DNA of 10,827 bases from Clostridia bacterium (lineage in GTDB: Bacteria; Bacillota; Clostridia; Oscillospirales; CAG-272), in NCBI GenBank assembly GCA_017629395.1, contig JAGBXH010000420.1, positions 1-10,827 on the forward strand. The letters run 5' to 3'. A program made the position numbers and the translations under genes. Within the stretch, counting starts at the first letter, position 1. Each line of letters starts with the position of its first letter. Positions 6,315-10,827 of this stretch are shown here, in pieces. The notes under the pieces are model-generated. The model saw only the letters and a list, made by a program, of their open reading frames with translations, made no database searches and had not been told where the DNA came from.

Positions 6315-6854
6315 ATGGAACTCAGAGGATCTCAAACCGAAAAGAACCTGATGGCTGCATTTGCAGGCGAATCTCAGGCAAGAAACAAGTACACCTACTA
6401 CGCATCCAAGGCAAGAAAAGAAGGCTACGAGCAGATCGCAGCTATTTTCGAGGAAACCGCTAATAACGAAAAAGAGCACGCAAAGCTTTGGTTCAAGCTG
6501 CTGCACGACGGTGAGGTTCCGGACACCATGACCAACCTCAAGGACGCTGCAGAGGGCGAGAACTACGAGTGGACCGATATGTACGCAGGCTTTGCAAAGA
6601 CCGCTCGCGAGGAAGGATTTACCCGCATTGCTTACCTGTTCGAGGCAGTTGCCAAGATCGAGAAGGAGCACGAGGAAAGATACAAGAAGCTGCTGGGCAA
6701 CATCGAGAACAAGATCGTGTTCTCTAAGGACGGCGAGGCTATCTGGGTTTGCCGTAACTGCGGTCACGTAGTTGTTGGTAAGGCTGCTCCCGTTATGTGC
6801 CCCGTTTGCGCACATCCTCAGGCTTACTTTGAGATCAAGGCTGATAACTATTGA
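6315..6854 (+). CDS. Rubrerythrin, NADH-peroxidase-type
   Basis: Rubrerythrin removes hydrogen peroxide in the cytoplasm of anaerobes, taking electrons through its rubredoxin domain. The 179-residue protein has the usual order. A ferritin-like four-helix domain (about 1-135) supplies the di-iron ligands: AGESQA with E19, EKEH with E52 and H55, a central Glu pair around residue 99, and EKEH with E116 and H119. A rubredoxin-like domain follows, with C146/C149 (CRNC) and C162/C165 (CPVC) and the family ending AHPQAYFE. The ribosome site AAAGGAG (6299-6305) lies nine bases before the ATG. Codons are biased to the forms expected of highly expressed genes. An A+T-rich linker with an AATTA/TAATT repeat near 6275-6289 precedes it and could hold a second weak operator. 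The gene is closed by a strong terminator. Confidence 0.95.
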   Translation: MELRGSQTEKNLMAAFAGESQARNKYTYYASKARKEGYEQIAAIFEETANNEKEHAKLWFKLLHDGEVPDTMTNLKDAAEGENYEWTDMYAGFAKTAREEGFTRIAYLFEAVAKIEKEHEERYKKLLGNIENKIVFSKDGEAIWVCRNCGHVVVGKAAPVMCPVCAHPQAYFEIKADNY

Positions 6855-6869
6855 TCCTTATAAAACCGC

Positions 6870-6901
6870 AAGTGGCTTGCCGAAGGGCAAGCCACTTTTT
6901 T
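6870..6901 (+). terminator. Intrinsic terminator after rubrerythrin
   Basis: AAGTGGCTTGCC (6870-6881) and GGCAAGCCACTT (6886-6897) form a perfect 12-bp stem around a GAAG loop, followed by a T run. It separates the PerR-rubrerythrin unit from the ABC importer operon. Confidence 0.92.
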
Positions 6902-6904
6902 ATG

Positions 6905-6961
6905 TGCATAAACGATGCATATATTCATGAATAAATGAATATTGATACGCATAAGGCGTAT
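6905..6961. promoter_or_regulatory. Cluster of palindromes upstream of the ABC importer promoter
   Basis: TGCAT (6905-6909) faces ATGCA (6915-6919); ATATTCAT (6921-6928) faces ATGAATAT (6935-6942); ATACGC (6945-6950) faces GCGTAT (6956-6961). The TGAAT/TGCAT half-sites match those of ArgR boxes, but spacings are off by one base or have mismatches, for example the partial match at 6934-6951. They may be upstream operator sites for DNA looping; this is weaker than the site at 7087-7104. Confidence 0.35.
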
Positions 6962-7067
6962 GGGTAAAAATGCAGAAATGCGGTGATTTGTCCGCTGTTG
7001 GTGAAAATCGCATAAAAATTATGCAAGAATATCATGATATTTGTGCATAAATTTTATAGAAAAGGGG

Positions 7068-7096
7068 TTGACAAAGCTTGCATATCGGTGTATAAT
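7068..7096 (+). promoter_or_regulatory. Promoter of the amino-acid ABC importer operon
   Basis: A perfect TTGACA (7068-7073) and a perfect TATAAT (7091-7096) are 17 bases apart. The start point should be near 7103, giving a leader of about 45 bases. The -10 is embedded in a palindrome that matches an ArgR box. Confidence 0.9.
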
Positions 7097-7104
7097 TATG
7101 CACA
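7087..7104. promoter_or_regulatory. Putative ArgR operator (ARG box)
   Basis: GGTGTATAATTATGCACA fits the ARG-box pattern NNTGNATWWWWATNCANN at every fixed position: TG.AT, AATT, AT.CA. It covers the -10 box, a classic repressor position. Half-sites TGCAT (7079-7083) and ATGCA (7120-7124) flank it. The pattern is A+T-rich and partly imposed by the TATAAT itself, so chance is not excluded. No argR gene lies in the window. Confidence 0.5.
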
Positions 7105-7148
7105 TAATAAACGTGCACGATGCACCAAGTTCCAAAGGAGAAACTACC

Positions 7149-7904
7149 ATGAAAAAGATTATTGCTATGCTGATGGCTCTGATGCTGATCGTATCCGGTA
7201 TCGCCGTATTTGCTTCCTGCGACAAGGAAGAGGAAAAGCCCGTGATCAAGATGGCTACCAACGCATACTTCAAGCCCTATGAATATTATGACGGTGAAAC
7301 GATCGTCGGTATCGACGCTGAGATCGCTGCTGCTATTGCTGATAAGCTCGGTATGAAGCTTGAGATCGTGGATATGGAATTCGACTCCATCATCACTGCA
7401 GTAAACGAAGGATCCGTTGATTTCGGTATGGCAGGCATGACCGTAACCGAAAAGCGTCTGCAGGAGGTTGACTTCTCCATCTCTTACGCAAACGGTGTGC
7501 AGGCGATCATCGTAAAGGAAGGCTCTCCCATTACTTGCGCTGACGACCTCTATGCAGAGGGCGCGGCTTACAAGGTAGGCGTTCAGCTGGGCACCACCGG
7601 TGATATCTACGCAACCGATGATTTCGGTTCTGCAAACGTCACCACTTACTCTAACGGTAACGAGGCAGTTCTTGCACTGCTGGGCGGCAGCGTTGATTGC
7701 GTGATCATCGATAACGAGCCCGCAAAGGCACTGGTTGCTGCAAATGCAGGCCTGAAGATTCTGGAGACCTCTTACGCAAACGAGGACTACGCGATCTGCA
7801 TCAAGAAGGGCAATGCCGAGCTGCTGGAAAAGATCAACCAGGCAATCATGGAGCTGACCGATGACGGCACCATCCAGGGCATCATCGCAAAGTACATTAA
7901 GTAA
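7149..7904 (+). CDS. Amino-acid ABC transporter substrate-binding lipoprotein
   Basis: This 251-residue member of the SBP_bac_3 family captures a polar amino acid outside the cell and delivers it to the permease encoded downstream. A signal peptide (1-23) ends in the lipobox FASC with lipidated Cys 24. The family landmarks are GIDAEIAAAIADKLG (54-68), the ligand-loop region GMTVTEKRLQEVDFS (96-110) with the likely carboxylate-binding Arg 103, a hinge near 115-122, and VIIDNEPA (185-192) in the second lobe. The ligand is not decided by sequence; the putative ArgR operator hints at arginine or a related basic amino acid. I chose the ATG at 7149 because AAAGGAG (7134-7140) precedes it; the open frame continues upstream to 7041 but spans the promoter. 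Codon choice is that of a highly expressed gene, and a terminator follows directly. Confidence 0.93.
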   Translation: MKKIIAMLMALMLIVSGIAVFASCDKEEEKPVIKMATNAYFKPYEYYDGETIVGIDAEIAAAIADKLGMKLEIVDMEFDSIITAVNEGSVDFGMAGMTVTEKRLQEVDFSISYANGVQAIIVKEGSPITCADDLYAEGAAYKVGVQLGTTGDIYATDDFGSANVTTYSNGNEAVLALLGGSVDCVIIDNEPAKALVAANAGLKILETSYANEDYAICIKKGNAELLEKINQAIMELTDDGTIQGIIAKYIK

Positions 7905-7927
7905 TACGGAATAAGCCCCGAAAAAGT

Positions 7928-7956
7928 GTGGGATGGCAATGCCATCCCACCTTTTT
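7928..7956 (+). terminator. Internal terminator between binding protein and permease
   Basis: GTGGGATGGC (7928-7937) pairs perfectly with GCCATCCCAC (7941-7950) around AAT and is followed by CTTTTT. Since no promoter is evident before the permease gene, this most likely reduces rather than abolishes read-through, so that the binding protein is made in excess over the membrane subunits, as is usual for ABC importers. Confidence 0.85.
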
Positions 7957-7991
7957 GAGGTATTAGCAACGCTTTGAAAGGATAAATTTGC

Positions 7992-9398
7992 ATGAAAAAG
8001 CCTTTGCCTAAGAGCAAAAAGAGACTGATTATAAACTGGTGTCTGGTCGGCTTGTGCGTTTTGCTGCTGAGCGGTGTGCTGATTGCGGATGCCGTGACCA
8101 ACAACGTCACCGACGTAGCCCCCACCAAGGAGCAAGCGCAGCAGACCATTGAAGAAGCACTTGCCTCTCTGCCGCTGTTTAAGACGAGCTGGTGCGCCAC
8201 CTATACCGCGCAGCAAAGCACCGAGATCGAAATTGTTTCGATCGAGCAGGGAGCTGAGCGCGAGTACGTAGTGCACGTCAAGTATACGCGCCCGGATCTC
8301 GGCACGCTGTACAAGGAGCACAAGGATGAGCTGTTTGCCGTTGCTTATCAAACCACCCTGCAGGGGAGCTCCAACGCCTCCACCATTCAAAAGGCACTTT
8401 CCGATCATGCCAAGGCAACTGCGCTGATTGAGCAGGCGGCAAGCATGAGCGGCGAGGCGGATATCTATCTGTACAGCACGCTGCAGGGCGATTACGTCAT
8501 GCATCTGTCAGATGCAGCCGTTGACGCACTGCTTGGTGACGTTGCGGCAATCTCCAAGGATATTGCAAGCACCAACGAGATCAGAGTGGACGGCAAGTTC
8601 GTATCGATTGCCAATAATAATACCATTCGCAGAGGAGTGGATCAGTTCTTCGGTACTGCCAATTACGATGATGCAAAGCCGGATACCGCTTCGCCCCTGC
8701 ATCAGAAGATCAATGATATCAAGGATGAGTTCTACCGCAACTTTATCGAGGACGACCATTGGAAGTACCTTGCAGAGGGACTTGGCAATACGCTTGCCAT
8801 CACTGCGCTGGCGCTGCTTTTGGGTATTGTGCTGGGTATTGTGACCGCGCTGATCCGTATCGTATATGACAAGACGGATAAGCTGTATTATCTGGATAAG
8901 ATCGTCAAGCTGTACGTGTCTGCCATTCGCGGTACGCCCGTTATGGTGCAGCTGCTGATTATTTACTTCGTGCTGCTTTTGCCCGTGGGTATTGAAAAAT
9001 TCCCCGCAGCCGTGCTGTGCTTTGGCTTGAACTCGGGTGCGTACGTTTCCGAGATCATCCGCGGAGGCATCATGTCCATCGACCAGGGACAAACCGAGGC
9101 AGGCAGATCGCTGGGCTTTGGATTTTGGCCTACCATGTGGCACATCGTCATTCCGCAGGCGTTCAAGGTGGTGCTGCCCAGCCTTTGCAACGAGTTTATT
9201 TCGCTGCTCAAGGAGACCTCGGTTGCCTTCTACATCGGCGTTGCCGATCTGACGCGCGGCGGTATCAAGATTCGTTCGCAAACCTACAGTAACTTTATGC
9301 CGCTTTTGGCGGTTGCAATTATTTATTTTGTGCTGGTGCTTGGGCTGACCAAGCTGGTAGGCATACTGGAAAGGAGGCTGCGTAAGAGTGAGCGATAA
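7992..9398 (+). CDS. Amino-acid ABC permease with extra N-terminal extracytoplasmic domain
   Basis: The C-terminal part (about 240-468) is a normal HisM/GlnP-type permease. It opens with FYRNFIEDDHWKYLAEGLGNT, which is where family members usually begin, then shows membrane segments near 265-288, 310-331, 337-352 and 436-456. It has RGTPVMVQL (313-321) and the EAA loop that docks the ATPase (QTEAGRSLGFGFWPTMWH, 367-384). The unusual part is residues 1-240: a Lys-rich start, one membrane segment (about 14-33), then about 200 residues that should lie outside the cell. That domain mixes beta strands (EYVVHVKYTRP, 91-101) and helices and does not look like a second SBP_bac_3 domain. There is no frameshift or internal ribosome site at the junction, so I read it as a true fusion. 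The ribosome site AAAGGA (7977-7982) sets the ATG. The stop overlaps the ATPase gene by 11 bases. Confidence 0.9.
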   Translation: MKKPLPKSKKRLIINWCLVGLCVLLLSGVLIADAVTNNVTDVAPTKEQAQQTIEEALASLPLFKTSWCATYTAQQSTEIEIVSIEQGAEREYVVHVKYTRPDLGTLYKEHKDELFAVAYQTTLQGSSNASTIQKALSDHAKATALIEQAASMSGEADIYLYSTLQGDYVMHLSDAAVDALLGDVAAISKDIASTNEIRVDGKFVSIANNNTIRRGVDQFFGTANYDDAKPDTASPLHQKINDIKDEFYRNFIEDDHWKYLAEGLGNTLAITALALLLGIVLGIVTALIRIVYDKTDKLYYLDKIVKLYVSAIRGTPVMVQLLIIYFVLLLPVGIEKFPAAVLCFGLNSGAYVSEIIRGGIMSIDQGQTEAGRSLGFGFWPTMWHIVIPQAFKVVLPSLCNEFISLLKETSVAFYIGVADLTRGGIKIRSQTYSNFMPLLAVAIIYFVLVLGLTKLVGILERRLRKSER

Positions 9399-10131
9399 GA
9401 ATACGATCATCAGCGTCAGAGATCTGAAAAAGTATTATGACGGCGGCGTACACGCGCTGGACGGTGTGGATATGGACGTTGCACGCGGTGAGGTCGTGGT
9501 GATCATCGGGCCTTCGGGCAGCGGTAAGTCTACGCTTTTGCGCTCGCTGAATTTGCTTGAGCAGCCGACCTCGGGACAGATTTTGGTTGACGGCGTGGAT
9601 CTGATGGATAAAAAGACCAACATCAACCTGCACCGTCAGAAGATGGGTATGGTGTTCCAGCATTTCAATCTGTTCCCGCACATGACGGTACTGAAAAACA
9701 TGACCCTCGCTCCCACTAAGCTGCTTGGCAAGACCAAGGCAGAGGCGGAAGCAAAAGCCAAGGAGCTTTTGCAGACGGTAGGACTTGCGGACAGAGCGGG
9801 AGCATATCCCAGCCAGCTTTCGGGCGGACAAAAGCAGAGAATTGCCATTGTGCGCGCACTGTGCATGGAGCCTGAGGTCATGCTGTTTGACGAGCCGACC
9901 TCCGCACTTGACCCCGAAATGGTCGGTGAGGTACTGGAGGTTATGAAGGACCTTGCACGTAAGGGCATGACCATGCTGACGGTCACGCATGAAATGGGCT
10001 TTGCACGCGAGGTTGCCACCCGCGTGATCTTTATGGACGGCGGCGTGATAGTGGAAGAGTGCACACCCACGGAGATCTTCGACCACCCCAAGAGCGACCG
10101 CCTCAAGAACTTCTTGGCGAAGGTGCTGTAA
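9388..10131 (+). CDS. Amino-acid ABC transporter ATP-binding protein (GlnQ/HisP type)
   Basis: This 247-residue cytoplasmic ATPase powers the importer encoded upstream. All motifs are intact: Walker A GPSGSGKST (41-49), Q-loop Q91, signature LSGGQKQR (144-151), Walker B VMLFDEP with catalytic Glu 169 (164-170), D-loop SALD (172-175) and H-loop His 201. Its length is normal for the family. Translation starts at a GTG (9388), chosen because a perfect AAAGGAGG (9370-9377) lies ten bases upstream; the start lies inside the end of the permease gene, so the two are translationally coupled. The last 104 residues are nearly the same (about 91 identical) as those of the partial ATPase at 10509-10827, which marks them as recent paralogs. 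Confidence 0.95.
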   Translation: MSDKNTIISVRDLKKYYDGGVHALDGVDMDVARGEVVVIIGPSGSGKSTLLRSLNLLEQPTSGQILVDGVDLMDKKTNINLHRQKMGMVFQHFNLFPHMTVLKNMTLAPTKLLGKTKAEAEAKAKELLQTVGLADRAGAYPSQLSGGQKQRIAIVRALCMEPEVMLFDEPTSALDPEMVGEVLEVMKDLARKGMTMLTVTHEMGFAREVATRVIFMDGGVIVEECTPTEIFDHPKSDRLKNFLAKVL

Positions 10132-10154
10132 CACATTTCGATGACTCAAATAAA

Positions 10155-10259
10155 TGTAGGGGAGGATATTATCCTCCCGCCAGTAAACGTATTGGATATC
10201 CGTTTGGGTGTCGATACCGCAAACTCAACGCTGGCGGGAGGATGATATCCTCCCCTACA
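10155..10259. repeat. 105-bp REPIN-like inverted-repeat element
   Basis: The left end (10155-10183) and the inverted right end (10231-10259) agree at 28 of 29 bases. Each end begins TGTAGGGGAGGAT and is itself an odd-centred palindrome (GGGAGGATA-T-TATCCTCCC on the left). A GTAG tetranucleotide at the foot of a palindrome, in two inverted copies about 100 bp overall, is the plan of REP doublets (REPINs) mobilised by RAYT-type Y1 transposases. The inner 47 bases have a smaller AAACG/CGTTT repeat (10185-10207) and no gene. I see no target duplication; the REPIN label rests on architecture only. Confidence 0.65.
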
Positions 10260-10286
10260 AGTATTATGTGCATATAAATCCATACC

Positions 10287-10320
10287 ATAAGGGAGTTACC
10301 TATGCAGGTAGCTCCCTTAT
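10287..10320 (+). terminator. Hairpin, probable weak terminator of the ABC operon
   Basis: The 14-base arms at 10287-10300 and 10307-10320 pair with one T-G wobble around TATGCA, and are followed by a moderately T-rich stretch (TCTTATACGTT). It is the only terminator-like structure after the ATPase gene other than the repeat. The U tract is poor, so efficiency is uncertain. Confidence 0.5.
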
Positions 10321-10344
10321 TCTTATACGTTGATGTAATTCTCT

Positions 10345-10474
10345 CCGTTCTTTTTCTTGGCTATGTAGCCGCAAGAAAAAGAACCAAAAAGAACGGCGTT
10401 TTAGGTGTTTCGCCTCTGCGGAGGCGACTCGGGGCGCTGCCCCAAGCCCCCGGTCGCTTTTTGAAAAAAGCGAC
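10345..10474. repeat. Mosaic intergenic repeat with four hairpins
   Basis: GTTCTTTTTCTTG (10347-10359) pairs with CAAGAAAAAGAAC (10372-10384), and the same left arm can pair with a second AAAAAGAACGG at 10386-10396. Further hairpins follow: CGCCTC/GAGGCG (10411-10426), GGGGC/GCCCC (10431-10443), and GTCGCTTTTT/AAAAAGCGAC (10453-10474). The GC-rich middle framed by the A/T-run hairpins resembles multi-copy intergenic elements I recall from gut Clostridia genomes. An open frame across it (10302-10490) is not credible as a gene. Confidence 0.5.
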
Positions 10475-10508
10475 GCAAAAACTTTCGTGAGTGACTTGTC
10501 CGTATGGG

Positions 10509-10827
10509 TTAAAGCACCTTCGCCAAGAAGCTCTTGAGTCGGTCACTCTTGGGAGCGTCAAAGATCTCCGAGGGGGTGCCCTGCTCCACGATCGCGCCGC
10601 CGTCCATAAAGATCACGCGGGTAGCCACCTCACGGGCAAAGCCCATTTCGTGCGTCACCACCAGCATAGTCATTCCATTGCGCGCTAAGCTCTTCATAAC
10701 CTCCAGCACCTCGCCAACCATTTCGGGGTCAAGCGCGGATGTGGGTTCGTCAAAAAGCATTACCTTCGGGTCCATAGCAAGCGCACGGATGATAGCTATA
10801 CGCTGCTTCTGACCGCCGGAAAGAGTG
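10509..10827 (-). CDS. Second amino-acid ABC ATP-binding protein, C-terminal part only
   Basis: The minus strand encodes the last roughly 106 residues of a GlnQ/HisP-type ATPase; the gene runs off the right edge, so its start is outside the window. Visible motifs are the signature TLSGGQKQR at the edge, Walker B VMLFDEP, SALD, the H-loop His in VVTHEMGF, and the ending FLAKVL. About 91 of the last 104 residues match the ATPase at 9388-10131, so it is a close paralog, oriented tail to tail with it. It presumably belongs to a second importer operon to the right. The stop codon is at 10509-10511; only repeat hairpins follow it. Confidence 0.93.
   Translation of the reverse strand, partial: TLSGGQKQRIAIIRALAMDPKVMLFDEPTSALDPEMVGEVLEVMKSLARNGMTMLVVTHEMGFAREVATRVIFMDGGAIVEQGTPSEIFDAPKSDRLKSFLAKVL

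Noticed and set aside
7041..7148. Upstream extension of the binding-protein gene
   Set aside because: The extension contains the -35 and -10 boxes; AAAGGAG and a typical signal peptide fix the start at 7149.
6902..7148. Riboswitch or T-box leader before the ABC importer
   Set aside because: The structured part lies upstream of the promoter at 7068-7096, so it is not transcribed with the operon; the real leader is only about 45 bases and shows no conserved leader motif.
7032..8504. Minus-strand open frame of 490 codons opposite the binding protein and permease N-terminus
   Set aside because: It runs across a promoter, a terminator and two genes on the plus strand and resembles no family; the plus-strand reading has all expected motifs.
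8508..9410. Minus-strand open frame of 300 codons opposite the permease
   Set aside because: Gln-, His- and Arg-rich noise opposite a clear permease with an EAA loop.
10302..10490. Small plus-strand open frame in the repeat region
   Set aside because: Made up of hairpin arms and A/T runs, without a ribosome site; the DNA is better explained as an intergenic repeat.
10132..10508. CRISPR array or tRNA gene in the gene-free stretch
   Set aside because: The repeats are inverted and each occurs once or twice rather than at regular direct spacing, and no cloverleaf can be drawn.

Overview
The window looks like the chromosome of a mid-GC, low-oxygen Firmicute, most likely a gut-type member of the Clostridia. 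The basis is strong AGGAGG-type ribosome sites, near-consensus TTGACA/TATAAT promoters with 16-17 bp spacers, a PerR-rubrerythrin pair typical of anaerobes, a small Cys-rich DUF6472-like protein, and GC-rich palindromic intergenic repeats. The species cannot be named from the sequence.

Layout. Positions 1-362 are intergenic: a 174-bp element with inverted, self-palindromic ends (19-192), then a hairpin terminator (265-308). A three-gene minus-strand operon follows in the order DUF1538-type membrane transporter (3329-1785), PII-like regulator (1775-1086), lipoprotein of unknown function (1067-363). Diverging from it on the plus strand is a two-gene threonine/serine-exporter pair (3490-4278, 4275-4745) with an excellent promoter. 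It ends at a bidirectional terminator shared with a convergent small DUF6472-like gene (4994-4797). Next come an orphan membrane protein (5141-5806), a PerR-type Fur-family repressor (5892-6272) with a palindromic operator in its promoter, and rubrerythrin (6315-6854) with a clear terminator.

From 7068 there is a polar amino-acid ABC importer: lipoprotein substrate-binding protein (7149-7904), an internal terminator, a permease with an extra N-terminal extracytoplasmic domain (7992-9398), and an ATPase (9388-10131). A good match to an ArgR operator (7087-7104) sits on the -10 box of this operon. The gene-free stretch 10132-10508 holds a REPIN-like 105-bp element, a hairpin, and a mosaic of hairpins. 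The window ends inside a second, convergent and nearly identical ABC ATPase gene (10827-10509, partial), so a second paralogous importer probably lies beyond the right edge.

How the genes work together. The transporter, PII-like protein and lipoprotein probably form one membrane-transport unit with a regulatory subunit. The exporter pair forms one heteromeric permease. PerR and rubrerythrin form a peroxide-sensing and peroxide-scavenging pair. The ABC genes form an importer whose binding protein is probably made in excess because of the terminator after its gene. No complete, obviously new system was found. The best leads are the permease fused to an unrecognised domain, the DUF1538/PII-like/lipoprotein operon, the putative arginine operator, and the non-canonical PerR operator.
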